From: an uncultured Burkholderiales bacterium
GTDB taxonomy: Bacteria > Pseudomonadota > Gammaproteobacteria > Burkholderiales > Burkholderiaceae_C
Direction of reading: 5' to 3'
DNA length: 37,719 nt
Assembly: GCA_903905475.1 (NCBI GenBank)
Contig: CAIVGK010000297.1
Span: 1 to 37,719, forward strand
Part shown: in pieces, positions 15,267-24,791 of the stretch
Layout of the letters: the number at the start of each line of letters is the position of its first letter
How positions within the stretch are numbered: position 1 is the first letter of the stretch
The notes under the pieces: generated by a model
What the model was told of the DNA's origin: nothing
The model's input: only the letters and a program-made list of their open reading frames with translations
Database searches by the model: none
Translations under genes and position numbers: made by a program

Positions 15267-15959
15267 ATGCCATCAGATGAACTCGAGTGGCTACCCGAGC
15301 CCCACCGCGACGCCTTGCGATCCATGTACAGCGGAGAGCCGCAGCGCGGGTCCGACGGGGAACTCCATGCGATCGACAGCACCACCAGAATATCGATACC
15401 CGATGGCAAGGCGATTTATTCACTGTGCACGACGCAGGCCGTGACCTCCATCCTGGAAGTGGGGCTCGGTTATGGATTCAGCACTGTGTTTCTGCTCGCA
15501 GCACTGGACCGAACGGGTCACGGCACGCACACTGCCATCGATCCGTTCCAGGAGACGGACTGGAAGGGCATGGGCGTCACGCGCGCCAGGCGGCTGGCAT
15601 CCTGCTCCACCGCGCTGACGTCGGATGCCTTTCAATGGATCGAAGATCGATCCGACCGCGCCCTGGTTGACCTCGAAAGAGCGGGGCGCACCTACGGCAT
15701 GATTTTCATCGACGGTTATCACCGTTTTGACGACGTGCTGGTGGACTTCTGTCTATCCGCCCGGATTTGCCACACTGGCGGGTTCATCGTTTTGCACGAC
15801 AAGTGGATGGACAGCGTCAAGGCGGTCACCTCCTTCATACGCCACAACCGCAAGGACTTCGTGGAGGTTGAGAGTCCCTGCGACGATCTCGTAGTCTTTC
15901 GCCGCAGAGCCCAAGACCGCAGGGACTGGAGGCATTTCATCGACTTTCCACTGAGGTAG
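15267..15959 (+). CDS. Class I SAM-dependent methyltransferase
   Basis: A 230-residue Rossmann methyltransferase of the Methyltransf_24 type. Motif I is ILEVGLGYGFSTVFLL (62-77). The acidic SAM-ribose position follows in AIDPF (90-94), motif IV in MIFIDGYHRFDD (145-156), and a later strand in GGFIVLHD (171-178). Members methylate sugars, small molecules or peptide side chains. It is divergent from the hydrolase (45 bases between starts), so they may share a regulatory region, and convergent with the GT4 gene 13 bases on. Its placement in the peptide locus suggests a tailoring step, perhaps on a sugar. Confidence 0.8.
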   Translation: MPSDELEWLPEPHRDALRSMYSGEPQRGSDGELHAIDSTTRISIPDGKAIYSLCTTQAVTSILEVGLGYGFSTVFLLAALDRTGHGTHTAIDPFQETDWKGMGVTRARRLASCSTALTSDAFQWIEDRSDRALVDLERAGRTYGMIFIDGYHRFDDVLVDFCLSARICHTGGFIVLHDKWMDSVKAVTSFIRHNRKDFVEVESPCDDLVVFRRRAQDRRDWRHFIDFPLR

Positions 15960-15972
15960 CTCGCCGCGCGCC

Positions 15973-17667
15973 TCAGTCGGCTGGGAACCAGTCAATGACG
16001 CCGAGTTTGGCCAACCAGGCGAGCGTCATGCGGATCAGGGGGCGCCGGTTCGGCGGAAAGCTCTGCGCCACTTCTTCCTCGGTCAGAGCCTCCTCGGCCT
16101 GCAGCATCCGCACCACCTGACGCGCCTCGTCCAAGCTGCCACGCAACCCCGGGAACAGATGATCAAGGGCCACGACAGGATTGGATCCCAAGGGGTCATG
16201 CCCGTCTGTTTTCAGCAGCCGCAGCTGCGTGGTGGGACACATGACGGCGGTCGAATAATCCTTGAAATCCAGGAAGGGGTCGCCGCGCAACGGATTCATC
16301 CGGTGTGACGTGATGCCCTCTGATCGGCTTGCCGAGGTGGCGCTCAGACGTCGATCCGTCAGCTCTGAGAAGAGCTCCTGGTACTGTTTCACGACCACTG
16401 GCCATGAAAACAACTCGCGGGCGCGACTCTTGCCTTCTGCGCCCATCCTCTCGCGAAGCTCCGCCGACGCCATGAGCCGACTCAGGGCCTGCGCCGCGCG
16501 CCCGATGTGAACGGCCGTGTGCTGCGCCACGCCGCCGAGGTATTGCCCCCAGTTCGCCATCTCAAGCGATTGCAAGAGGGCAAGGGTCTCGCCCATGGGA
16601 CCTGCCGCAGCGCCTAGCGTTGGCACGAGGTAGCCATCGACACCGTCGCGGACTATGGATCGGTAGCCGTCCCAATCACTCACGACAACTGGCAGTCCCG
16701 CTGCCATCGCTTCCACCGGTGCCTGGCCGAAGGTCTCCAGGATCGTGTCAGACAGCAGCAAGAAGATGTCCGCCGCCGCCCAGCATTGCGCCACAACAGC
16801 CGGATCGTTGCCATTCAGAAAGATCGTGTTCACGTTCGCCGCATAACACTGTGCCGCTTCTCGAAAGCGAGCCTCATCAGCATCACCCATGGGAAACCAT
16901 CCGGCCATGACGAAGTGCACCTTCGCACCAGACAGCCGCTGCGCCTCCTCGACCGCCTTGAACATGGCTTGAGGGAAGGCCTTGTCATAGAACGACAGCC
17001 GCCCCAGGAACAGGACCAAAACATCCGTGGGAGCAATTTGATGGGCCACACGAAGTGCGGCGCGGGCGCCAGCATCAGCGCGCTGCGCGCCCAGAAGGTC
17101 AACATCAACCGCCAGAGGAATCACGGGCAAAGCGGGCCTCGGCAGCCGCGTCGCACCCGTCCTTTCCCGCAGGTAGTCCTCCCAGCGATCAAAGGTACGC
17201 CGGACGGCTGCCTCCAGCGTCGGGGAGGTGCAAATTAGCGCATCCCAATCGTGCAGAGGGGCCATCGCAGAACCCATCATCTGCTCACGAGAGGTGGCGG
17301 CCGCAAAGGCGAAAATCGAGCCGACGATGCTGTAGGCATGATCGCGAGAAGCGTGGCGCCGGATCCATGCGAGTTCCGAAAGATACGGCTGGCCCGAGAG
17401 AAGCACACCGGCACGCGCAGGCCTCTCGGTGGAGAGGGGGGAACCGCTACTCAACGTGACACCGGAAGCATCCGAGATGAAAAGCTCACGAGCGAGTTGA
17501 TCAAGCCCGCGAGCCTTGCGGCCCTGTATGTGAAGGCGCTGATAGCCGCCATACCGCACGAGCGCCCGATAGAGCCCCGCATTGGCGATCAATCTACCGT
17601 ACGGATTGACGGGTGGGTCCACCTCACCAGCGGGCAGATAGATGACCAGTTCTTGGGGCAGCGACAT
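15973..17667 (-). CDS. GT4-family glycosyltransferase with C-terminal extension
   Basis: A 564-residue GT-B glycosyltransferase. The donor-binding half contains FLGRLSFYDKA (220-230) and the EX7E motif with Glu311 and Glu319 (ETFGQAPVE), followed by AAGLPVVVSDWDG. GT4 enzymes are retaining transferases using nucleotide sugars. Typical members are 350-430 residues. Here about 120 more residues (445-564) end in a small helical, winged-helix-like region (EEEVAQSFPPNRRPLIR, then WLAKLGVIDWF) that could bind a partner or leader. The start ATG at 17667 has no strong ribosome site. A perfect dyad lies 30 bases upstream at 17697-17724. Confidence 0.82.
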   Translation of the reverse strand: MSLPQELVIYLPAGEVDPPVNPYGRLIANAGLYRALVRYGGYQRLHIQGRKARGLDQLARELFISDASGVTLSSGSPLSTERPARAGVLLSGQPYLSELAWIRRHASRDHAYSIVGSIFAFAAATSREQMMGSAMAPLHDWDALICTSPTLEAAVRRTFDRWEDYLRERTGATRLPRPALPVIPLAVDVDLLGAQRADAGARAALRVAHQIAPTDVLVLFLGRLSFYDKAFPQAMFKAVEEAQRLSGAKVHFVMAGWFPMGDADEARFREAAQCYAANVNTIFLNGNDPAVVAQCWAAADIFLLLSDTILETFGQAPVEAMAAGLPVVVSDWDGYRSIVRDGVDGYLVPTLGAAAGPMGETLALLQSLEMANWGQYLGGVAQHTAVHIGRAAQALSRLMASAELRERMGAEGKSRARELFSWPVVVKQYQELFSELTDRRLSATSASRSEGITSHRMNPLRGDPFLDFKDYSTAVMCPTTQLRLLKTDGHDPLGSNPVVALDHLFPGLRGSLDEARQVVRMLQAEEALTEEEVAQSFPPNRRPLIRMTLAWLAKLGVIDWFPAD

Positions 17668-17696
17668 GGATGGGGGTGAGATCTCAAATACGATGG

Positions 17697-17724
17697 ATAT
17701 GCTCTCGGCTCACCGAGAGCATAT
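17697..17724. promoter_or_regulatory. Perfect 12-bp dyad upstream of the GT4 gene
   Basis: ATATGCTCTCGG (17697-17708) and its exact reverse complement (17713-17724) flank a four-base loop CTCA. It lies 30 bases upstream of the GT4 start, between the gene and an AT-rich presumed promoter. No T-run follows on the minus strand, so an operator or leader hairpin is more likely than a terminator. Confidence 0.6.
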
Positions 17725-18065
17725 ATTTATCAGGCCAATTCTATATAAAAACAGAATAAAATCCGAAATATCTCTATTGATTTTTATATTTTAAATAAAA
17801 CAGAACGTGGATCTCCGAGACGTACGAATGAGTATTTCTGGCATCACTTTTATCGCGACTCAGGTGACGTCTTCCCGGTTTTCGTGTCATCAATAACTCG
17901 TCGACCTTGGCAACGCGGCGCGGCGGCGCGCGGAGCCAGCGCGTCATGGGGTCAGCGCCTCGCGCGAGCGCTCGCGCCGGCGACCGCAGCAGCGTTTGGC
18001 GGGACCCGCCCGATGAGTTACCTGCTGATCGTTGCCGAACAGGCATTCCCCCAGAAGGCAACCCC
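17725..18065. other. AT-rich promoter region and unassigned DNA
   Basis: Bases 17725-17815 are strongly AT-rich compared with the surrounding DNA and probably contain the promoter of the GT4 gene. From about 17870 to 18065 the DNA is GC-rich, with no gene recognised, and leads into the truncated epimerase-family gene. Confidence 0.4.
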
Positions 18066-18380
18066 ATGAACGACACTGTGATGGTCACCGGCGGCGCCGG
18101 CTTCCTCGGCTCGCACCTGTGCGATCGCTTGGTCAAGGACCAGCGCGATGTGCTGTGCATCGACAACCTGTACACCGGCAGCCGCAACAACATCCGCCAC
18201 CTGCTGGGCTCAGAGTACTTCGAGTTTCAGCAGCATGACGTGACCCTCCCTCTGTATGTCGAGGTGGGGCAGATCTACAACCTGGCGTGCCCGGCCTCGC
18301 CGGTGCATTACCAGCACGACCCGGTGCAAACCACCAAGACCAGCGTGCACGGCGCGATCAGCGGGTGCTGTTGGGTATGA
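18066..18380 (+). pseudogene. Truncated UDP-glucuronate decarboxylase/NAD-epimerase-like gene
   Basis: The 104-codon frame starts [20 protein letters not shown], containing the nucleotide-binding GGAGFLGS motif. It continues through [14 protein letters not shown] and [18 protein letters not shown], as in the N-terminal third of UDP-glucuronate decarboxylase (UDP-xylose synthase). Intact enzymes have about 310-350 residues with a YxxxK catalytic pair; here homology breaks after TKTSVHGAI and a stop follows, so the catalytic domain is missing. It is a relic of a nucleotide-sugar gene at the boundary of the accessory region. Confidence 0.85.
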
Positions 18381-18632
18381 GTGGCCGAGTGCTGAGCTAG
18401 GGCAGCGTAAATCACTCAATGATCCAGGACCCGCACGCGCGGGACTTGTCGTTCCTGAGTCAACGTCGCCCTGAGGCTATCGGTACCACTCGAATTGGCC
18501 ACAGAGAATCTCCGCAGCAACGGCCAGGATCTGCCTATCCGGCCCACCGCCCCCCCCAAACTCTTGCGGTCGGATGGTAGCGTTTGAAGCGTCCTGACGC
18601 GCCCTGACTGCCGAGATCAAAGGAGAAAAGGC

Positions 18633-18660
18633 AAAAAAAGAGCCCCGCGAGGAGGCTCTC
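18633..18660 (-). terminator. Intrinsic terminator after tRNA-Ser
   Basis: On the minus strand AGAGCC and GGGCTCT form a stem followed by TTTTTTT. It lies about 11 bases past the 3' end of the tRNA and probably ends the lysC/tRNA transcript. Confidence 0.8.
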
Positions 18661-18671
18661 TTAGGCAGCGT

Positions 18672-18764
18672 TGGAGGAGGCGAAGGGATTCGAACCCTTG
18701 ATGGAGTTTTAAGCCCCATACTCCCTTAGCAGGGGAGCACCTTCGGCCACTCGGTCACGCCTCC
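18672..18764 (-). tRNA. tRNA-Ser (anticodon GCU)
   Basis: On the minus strand a 90-base type II tRNA with a long variable arm. The acceptor arms are GGAGGCG and CGCCTCC, the anticodon stem-loop is CTCCCCTGCTAAGGGAG with anticodon GCT, and the T-arm carries GGTTCGAATCC. It reads serine AGC/AGU codons. CCA is encoded (18672-18674), and the discriminator base reads U, whereas bacterial serine tRNAs usually have G. The gene starts only 13 bases after the lysC stop, so it is probably co-transcribed and processed out. Its 3' end faces the accessory region. Confidence 0.95.
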
Positions 18765-18777
18765 AAGCCAGAGCGGA

Positions 18778-20058
18778 TTATGCCGCAGTGGACGCGAGCG
18801 GCGCGTCCAATTCGAAAGCTTTGTGCAGCGAGCGCACGGCGAGCTCCATGTACTTCTCGTCGATCACCACGCTGGTCTTGATCTCGCTGGTGGTGATCAT
18901 CTGGATGTTGATGCCTTCGGCACTGAGCGTGCCGAACATCTTGCTGGCCACGCCCACGTGCGAGCGCATGCCGATGCCCACGATGCTGACCTTGCAGATC
19001 TTCGGGTCGCCCGACACCTGAGCGCCGCCCACGCTCGGCAACACCACGTTTTGCAGCAACTCGATCGTGCGTGCGTATTCGTTGCGGTGAACGGTGAACG
19101 AGAAGTCGGTTTTGCCGTCGTGCGACATGTTCTGGATGATCACGTCGACGTCGATGTTGGCCTCGGCCACCGGGCCCAGGATCTGATACGCGATGCCCGG
19201 CCGATCGGGCACGCCGATCAAGCTGATCTTGGCTTCGTCACGGTTGAAGGCGATGCCCGAAACGACCGCTTGTTCCATTTTTACGTCCTCTTCAAAAGTG
19301 ATCAGCGTGCCCGATTGGGCTTCTTCTGCGATGTCGATGTCCCACGGCGTGAAACTCGACAGCACGCGCATGGGCACGCGGTACTTGCCGGCGAACTCGA
19401 CCGAGCGGATCTGCAAGACCTTGGAGCCCAGGCTGGCCATCTCGAGCATTTCCTCGAAGCTGATGGAGCTCAGGCGGCGCGCCTCGGGAACGATGCGCGG
19501 ATCGGTGGTGTAGACACCATCGACGTCGGTGTAGATCAGGCACTCGTCGGCCTTGAGCGCAGCCGCCACAGCCACCGCCGAGGTGTCCGAGCCGCCACGG
19601 CCGAGCGTGGTGATGTTGTTGTGTTCGTCGACGCCTTGGAACCCGGTGATGACCACCACCTTGCCGGCGGCCAGATCGGCACGCACGCGCTGGTCGTCGA
19701 TGCTCTGGATGCGCGCCTTGGTGAAGGCCGAGTCGGTCTTGATGGGCACTTGCCAGCCGGCGTAGCTCACGGCCTGAACCCCTTCAGCCTGCAGCGCGAT
19801 GGCCAGCAGACCGACCGACACCTGCTCGCCGGTGGACGCAATCATGTCGAGCTCGCGCAGCAGCTCGGGCGAACTGCCGTTGGGAGAAAGCTCCTTGGCC
19901 AGGGTGAGCAAGCGATTGGTTTCGCCGCTCATCGCCGAGGGCACCACGACCATCTGGTGGCCGGCGCGCGACCATTTGGCCACCCGCTTGGCGACATTGC
20001 GGATGCGCTCGGGCGAGCCCATCGAGGTGCCGCCGTATTTGTGAACTGTGAGAGCCAT
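18778..20058 (-). CDS. lysC: Aspartate kinase
   Basis: A 426-residue monofunctional aspartokinase catalysing the first step to lysine, threonine and methionine (aspartate to aspartyl phosphate). The N-terminal kinase domain has KYGGTSMGS near residue 5, SAMSGETN and the ATP/aspartate region TLGRGGSDTSAVA, followed by YTDVDGVYTTDPR. Two C-terminal ACT domains (ISLIGVPDRPGIA and VSIVGIGMRSHVG, ending in ITTSEIKTSVV) carry the lysine/threonine feedback site. The frame is open 12 codons further upstream, but MALTVHKYGG at 20058 is the family start. It follows tilS by about 95 bases and is followed by tRNA-Ser. Confidence 0.96.
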   Translation of the reverse strand: MALTVHKYGGTSMGSPERIRNVAKRVAKWSRAGHQMVVVPSAMSGETNRLLTLAKELSPNGSSPELLRELDMIASTGEQVSVGLLAIALQAEGVQAVSYAGWQVPIKTDSAFTKARIQSIDDQRVRADLAAGKVVVITGFQGVDEHNNITTLGRGGSDTSAVAVAAALKADECLIYTDVDGVYTTDPRIVPEARRLSSISFEEMLEMASLGSKVLQIRSVEFAGKYRVPMRVLSSFTPWDIDIAEEAQSGTLITFEEDVKMEQAVVSGIAFNRDEAKISLIGVPDRPGIAYQILGPVAEANIDVDVIIQNMSHDGKTDFSFTVHRNEYARTIELLQNVVLPSVGGAQVSGDPKICKVSIVGIGMRSHVGVASKMFGTLSAEGINIQMITTSEIKTSVVIDEKYMELAVRSLHKAFELDAPLASTAA

Positions 20059-20154
20059 GAATTGGGGTGCGTTGGGGCCCGAAGCCGTTGTCAACTCGAT
20101 CGCGAAAAGCCCATGATTTTACGGCCACGCACCGAAGCGATCACCTGCGTGGGT

Positions 20155-21528
20155 TCAGCGCTTCAGCAGCGGTTCCCACGAAAGCGTCACCTGCGCCTGG
20201 CCGGGCAGGCCGATGACCCGCGTGTCCAGGCCCAAACCCGGCACGAACACGAGCTGCCCGCCGCTGAAGATCAAGGGGCCGCTGCGCTCCCAGGCCGCCA
20301 GATTCGCCGCCTGGAACTGCTTTTTGAGGCTGCGCGGCGGGCGACCCAGCCCGGCTTGAAATTGCTCGCCGCCAGACCGTTCGCGCAGTTCCAGCTGGGC
20401 CAGCCAGGCCAGCGGCACGCCGCCCTCCTTGGCGCGCGTCACCCGCAACGCCCCGCCCCAACCGGGCAGCCGATAGGTGCCGGCTCGGCGCAGTTGCAGC
20501 GTGTTCTCGCGTTCGGTTGCCGTGGATCCGGCAGCCGTGCTTTCCAAGACACAGACCAGGCGACCGCGGCGCCGATACAGCGTGGCACCGCTCATCGGCC
20601 ACGAGGCCGGACCCGCACCGCGCAGCTCGTCACCCAGTCGCTCGACCAGCGAGGCCGGTGCGGGTCGCCCCGTTTGCCGACGCAGCCACTCGCGCAAGGC
20701 ATTCACCCGCCGCGCGGCCGACAGGTCGAACAGGCCGCTCAGGCTCAGGCCGTGCGCATCGACCCGCGTGGCCAGATCAAGGTCGGCCAGCTCGTCGAGG
20801 CAACTCTGCGCTTGCTGCGCCCAGCTGGCGGCGGCCGCCAACGCGGGTTCGGCATTTGCAAAGGCCTGCTCGAGCGCCGGCCAGACGCGACGGCGCAGGC
20901 GGTTGCGCGCGTAGCGATCGTCCTCGTTGCTGTCGTCGTCGACATAGGCGATGCCGTGGTGCTGCACATAGGCTTCGATCGGGCTGCGCGGCAGGCCCAG
21001 CCAGGGACGCATCCACCGCAGCCCGTCGCGCTCGATTTCGCGCGGCATGCCGGCCAGGCCCGCCACACCGGCCGATCGAAAGGCCTGCAGCAAGAAGGTC
21101 TCGGCCTGGTCACGCCGGTGATGGGCGAGCAGCACCACGCTGGCTGCGTGCGCCATCGCCATCTCGCGCAAGGCGGCGTAACGCTCGCGACGGGCCCAGG
21201 CTTCGATGCTGTCGCCGGCCTGAGGCTGCGTGCTCAGGCGAGTCGCCGCGAACGAAAGTGCATGGCCCTGGGCCGCCCACCGCGCGCACTGGTCTTGGCA
21301 ATGCTGCTGCCAGTCGTCGGCGTGGGCGCTCAAGGCGTGGTTGACGTGCAGGGCCACCACGTGCCAGCCCGTGTCCTGCGCGGCCACCAGCGTGGCGTGC
21401 AGCAAGGCAGTCGAATCGCGCCCACCGCTGTAAGCCACCGCGACCACGGCGGCGTCTGGCGGTGGCTTGATCAAGGGAAGCACCCGTGGCCCCCTGCCCC
21501 GCCGATCAACGGTCGGTGGTGTCGGCAA
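20155..21528 (-). CDS. tilS: tRNA(Ile)-lysidine synthase
   Basis: A 457-residue enzyme that converts C34 of the tRNA-Ile CAU anticodon to lysidine using ATP and lysine, so that it reads AUA. The PP-loop motif [13 protein letters not shown] is near residues 32-44. Further signatures are HVNHALS, the [13 protein letters not shown] segment and the Asn/Asp-rich [16 protein letters not shown] characteristic of TilS. The C-terminal TilS substrate-binding domain follows. The ATG at 21528 overlaps the end of accA by 23 bases; a GTG at 21483 is a possible later start. It is in one operon with accA and lysC. Confidence 0.93.
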   Translation of the reverse strand: MPTPPTVDRRGRGPRVLPLIKPPPDAAVVAVAYSGGRDSTALLHATLVAAQDTGWHVVALHVNHALSAHADDWQQHCQDQCARWAAQGHALSFAATRLSTQPQAGDSIEAWARRERYAALREMAMAHAASVVLLAHHRRDQAETFLLQAFRSAGVAGLAGMPREIERDGLRWMRPWLGLPRSPIEAYVQHHGIAYVDDDSNEDDRYARNRLRRRVWPALEQAFANAEPALAAAASWAQQAQSCLDELADLDLATRVDAHGLSLSGLFDLSAARRVNALREWLRRQTGRPAPASLVERLGDELRGAGPASWPMSGATLYRRRGRLVCVLESTAAGSTATERENTLQLRRAGTYRLPGWGGALRVTRAKEGGVPLAWLAQLELRERSGGEQFQAGLGRPPRSLKKQFQAANLAAWERSGPLIFSGGQLVFVPGLGLDTRVIGLPGQAQVTLSWEPLLKR

Positions 21529-22477
21529 AACGGCCGTAGGACTGCAGCCGCTCGTAGCGCCGCTGCAGCAAGTCCTTGGTGCTCAGGTCACTGACCTGAC
21601 GCAGCGCGTCGTTCAATGCGCGCTTGAGGAAAGCCGCCATCTGCTTGGTGTCGCGATGGCCACCGCCCACGGGTTCGCTGACGATCTTGTCGACCAGCCC
21701 CAGCGCCTTGAGCCGGTGCGCGGTGATGCCCAGCGCCTCGGCGGCATCGGAGGCGCGCTCGGCGGTCTTCCAGAGGATGGACGCGCAGCCCTCGGGCGAA
21801 ATCACCGAGTAGATCGAGTACTGCAGCATCAGCAACTGATCGCCCACGCTGATCGCCAGGGCGCCACCGGAGCCACCCTCGCCAATGATCGTCACGATGA
21901 TGGGCACTTCGAGTTGTGCCATCTCGAAGATGTTGCGTCCGATCGCCTCGGATTGACCGCGCTCCTCGGCGCCGATGCCGGGGTAGGCGCCTGGCGTGTC
22001 GACGAACGTGAAGATGGGCAGGCCGAACTTCTCGGCCAGCTTCATCAGGCGCAAGGCCTTGCGGTAGCCCTCGGGTCGCGACATGCCGAAGTTGCGCAGT
22101 CCGCGCTCGCGCGTGTCACGGCCCTTTTGGTGCCCGAGCACCATGCAGGCTTGCCCATTGAAGCGCGCCAAACCGCCCACGATCGACTGGTCGTCGGCGA
22201 AATGCCGGTCGCCGTGCAGTTCGTGGAAGTCGGTGAACACCTCGTTGACGTAGTCGAGCGTGTAGGGCCGTTGCGGGTGACGCGCAATTTGCGTCACCTG
22301 CCACGGCGTCAGGCTCGCGTAGATGTCCTTGGTGAGCTGCAGGCTCTTCTTGCTGAGCCGGTCGATCTCTTCGGAGATGTCGACGGCCGACTCGTTTTGG
22401 ACGTAACGCAGCTCGTCGATCTTTGATTCGAGCTCGGCCACAGGCTGCTCAAACTCAAGAAAGTGTTTCTTGCTCAT
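21506..22477 (-). CDS. accA: Acetyl-CoA carboxylase carboxyltransferase subunit alpha
   Basis: A 323-residue subunit that, with AccD, transfers carboxyl from carboxybiotin to acetyl-CoA, giving malonyl-CoA for fatty-acid synthesis. Hallmarks are the N-terminal [15 protein letters not shown] helix, [10 protein letters not shown], the oxyanion loops [18 protein letters not shown] and [11 protein letters not shown], and [15 protein letters not shown]. The ATG at 22477 (MSKKHFLEF) is the family start; six further in-frame codons upstream lack support. It sits 50 bases after alkA in the same orientation and overlaps tilS. Confidence 0.97.
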   Translation of the reverse strand: MSKKHFLEFEQPVAELESKIDELRYVQNESAVDISEEIDRLSKKSLQLTKDIYASLTPWQVTQIARHPQRPYTLDYVNEVFTDFHELHGDRHFADDQSIVGGLARFNGQACMVLGHQKGRDTRERGLRNFGMSRPEGYRKALRLMKLAEKFGLPIFTFVDTPGAYPGIGAEERGQSEAIGRNIFEMAQLEVPIIVTIIGEGGSGGALAISVGDQLLMLQYSIYSVISPEGCASILWKTAERASDAAEALGITAHRLKALGLVDKIVSEPVGGGHRDTKQMAAFLKRALNDALRQVSDLSTKDLLQRRYERLQSYGRFADTTDR

Positions 22478-22527
22478 TCGTGTGCGATCTCGCAAAAAGG
22501 GGCCAAGGATGCCGCCTCAGCCGTGCG

Positions 22528-23178
22528 TTAAGAGTCTACGGGCAGCGGATCCAGGCTTCGCCAGATGAACCAGGTGGCCACCGTGCGGTACGGCGCCCAG
22601 GCGTCGCCGACCTCGCGCGCCTCGGCACGCGAAACCGGCTCGCCGCTGAAGTAGTTGACGCTGATGCCCTTGATGAGGCCGGCGTCGTCCAGCGGCAGCA
22701 CATCGGCGCGCATGAGGTGGAAGATCAAGAACATCTCGGCCGTCCAGCGGCCGACGCCGCGGATTTCAACCAGCTGCTTGATGATGGCCTCATCGGGCAT
22801 CTGGGCCCACTCGTGCTCGCGCACCAAACCTGCGGCAAAGTGCCGGGCCAGATCGTTGAGGTATTCGGCCTTGCGCGCCGACAACCCAGCCAGCCGCAAA
22901 TCACCGATGGGCAGGCGCAGCAGGTTTTCCGGCTGCAAGGGCGTCACTGCGCCCGGCATGGCCGCCACGAAGCGGTCCCACACCGCCTGCGCCGACTTGA
23001 CGGAAATCTGCTGGCCGACGATCGACCTCGCCAGCGTGGTGAAGGCATCGCCCCGGCTTTGCAGCCGACGCGCCCCCAGCGTCGGAATCAGCTTGCTCAT
23101 CATCCGATCACGTTTGGCCAGATGCTTGCAGGCATCTTCCCAGACGTCGGGCGTGGACAAGGTGGCCGAAACGGTCAT
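22528..23178 (-). CDS. alkA: DNA-3-methyladenine glycosylase II (HhH-GPD family)
   Basis: A 216-residue base-excision repair enzyme releasing alkylated purines. The helix-hairpin-helix is [15 protein letters not shown], and the GPD region ([13 protein letters not shown]) contains the catalytic Asp. The N-terminal part [20 protein letters not shown] is typical of short AlkA-like glycosylases that lack the extra N-terminal domain of the E. coli enzyme. Its ATG overlaps the cysS stop by four bases (ATGA), so translation is coupled. The symbol is used in the broad family sense. Confidence 0.88.
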   Translation of the reverse strand: MTVSATLSTPDVWEDACKHLAKRDRMMSKLIPTLGARRLQSRGDAFTTLARSIVGQQISVKSAQAVWDRFVAAMPGAVTPLQPENLLRLPIGDLRLAGLSARKAEYLNDLARHFAAGLVREHEWAQMPDEAIIKQLVEIRGVGRWTAEMFLIFHLMRADVLPLDDAGLIKGISVNYFSGEPVSRAEAREVGDAWAPYRTVATWFIWRSLDPLPVDS

Positions 23179-24557
23179 GCCTTGACCCAGGTGGTGCCCT
23201 GGGCAGAATCTTGCAACAAGACGGACTGCTCGGCCAGCTCCTTGCGGATCTGGTCAGCACGCGCAAAGTCGCGCGCGGCTTTGGCCGCGTTGCGCTCGGC
23301 GATCAACTCGGCGATGCGCGACTCGTCAAGCCCGCTGCCTGATTGCAAATAGGCGCGCGCCGGTTGCTGCAGCAGACCCAGTGTGGCACCCAGCGACTTG
23401 AGCAACGCGGCGGCCTTCGCCGAGTGGGTGCGGTTCACCTCGCCAGCCAGATCGAACAGCACCGCCACCGCGCCGGGGGTGTTGAAGTCCTCGTTCATCT
23501 CGCTGCGAAATTGCGCGGCCTGCGGCTGCGACCAGTCGATCGATTCGATGTGGTCATCGGCCACATCGACGCTGGCCAGCGCGGTGTAGATGCGGCGCAG
23601 GGCCTGCCGCGCGTCGTCGAGGTTGGCGTCGCTGAAATTGAACGGCCTGCGGTAGTGCGTGCGCAGCATGAAGAAGCGAACCGTCTCGCCGTCGTAGCGC
23701 TTGAGCACGTCGCGGATGGTGAAGAAGTTGCCCAGCGACTTCGACATCTTCTCGTTGTCGACGTTGAGAAACCCGTTGTGCATCCAGACGTTGACGAACG
23801 GCCGCCCGGTGGCGCCCTCGCTTTGCGCGATCTCGTTCTCGTGGTGCGGGAACTGCAGATCAAGGCCGCCGCCGTGGATGTCGAAATGCTCGCCGAGCAG
23901 CGCACAGCCCATCGCCGAACACTCGATGTGCCAACCCGGGCGGCCGCGGCCGAAGGGGCTGTCCCACTTGGCGTCGTCAGGTTCACTGTCCTTGGCGGAC
24001 TTCCACAGCACGAAGTCGAGCGGATCGTCCTTGCCATCGGACACCGCCACGCGCTCGCCGGCGCGCAACTGGTCCAGCGACTTGCCCGACAGCCGACCGT
24101 AGTTCGGGAACTTGCGCACCGCGTAGTTCATGTCGCCGTTGGTCGAGCGGTAGGCCAGGCCCTTGGATTCGAGTGTGGCGATCATCGTCAGCATCTCGGG
24201 CACGTATTCGGTGGCACGCGGCTCGTGCGTGGGCGGCAAGATGCCCAGCGCTGCGACGTCTTCGTGCATGGCCACCGTCATCTCGTCGGTCAGCTGGCGA
24301 ATCGTGATGTGGCGCTCGACGGCGCGCTTGATGATCTTGTCATCGATGTCGGTGATGTTGCGCACATAGGTCACGTCGTAGCCAAGCACATCCAACCAGC
24401 GGCGAACCACATCGAACGCCATCATGAATCGGGCGTGCCCGACGTGGCAGAAGTCGTAGATCGTCATGCCGCACACGTACATGCGCACACGCTCGGGGTC
24501 TATTGGGGTGAAGGGTTCGACCTCGCGGGTCAGAGAATTGAAGATGCGCAGCGTCAT
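23175..24557 (-). CDS. cysS: Cysteinyl-tRNA synthetase
   Basis: A 460-residue class I synthetase charging tRNA-Cys. The frame is open far upstream to 25427, but the protein begins [16 protein letters not shown] at 24557. The HIGH motif is HVGH (38-41), with zinc ligand Cys29 in YVCGMT. Further zinc ligands are in [14 protein letters not shown] and [12 protein letters not shown], and the KMSKS loop is KMSKSLGNF. The C-terminal DALR-like and anticodon regions are present to the end. It is first in the minus-strand run cysS-alkA-accA-tilS-lysC-tRNA-Ser and divergent from the TPR gene, 234 bases between starts. Confidence 0.97.
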   Translation of the reverse strand: MTLRIFNSLTREVEPFTPIDPERVRMYVCGMTIYDFCHVGHARFMMAFDVVRRWLDVLGYDVTYVRNITDIDDKIIKRAVERHITIRQLTDEMTVAMHEDVAALGILPPTHEPRATEYVPEMLTMIATLESKGLAYRSTNGDMNYAVRKFPNYGRLSGKSLDQLRAGERVAVSDGKDDPLDFVLWKSAKDSEPDDAKWDSPFGRGRPGWHIECSAMGCALLGEHFDIHGGGLDLQFPHHENEIAQSEGATGRPFVNVWMHNGFLNVDNEKMSKSLGNFFTIRDVLKRYDGETVRFFMLRTHYRRPFNFSDANLDDARQALRRIYTALASVDVADDHIESIDWSQPQAAQFRSEMNEDFNTPGAVAVLFDLAGEVNRTHSAKAAALLKSLGATLGLLQQPARAYLQSGSGLDESRIAELIAERNAAKAARDFARADQIRKELAEQSVLLQDSAQGTTWVKA

Positions 24558-24791
24558 GGGCCGGATTGGAGGGCTGCACGCCAGAGGCGCAGCACGGTGT
24601 TTTGAAGGAGGACTGGAACGTTCCGAGCCCGTCAGGCGGACGGCGGCCCGACGGCACCACCGATGACCAGATCGCGAAGCGGCGAATGTCGCACACCTAC
24701 AATCCCGAGCAAAATCAGTATAGCGGCGGGTTGTTTCACACCCCCCGTCACCCATCCGCACATCACCCGCTCGTCCCGCCTGAAACACGCC

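Noticed and set aside
18823-21594. A 923-codon plus-strand open frame
   Set aside because: It lies antisense to lysC and tilS, which have full family motifs. High GC leaves the opposite frame open; the translation is low-complexity His/Arg/Gly-rich without a domain.
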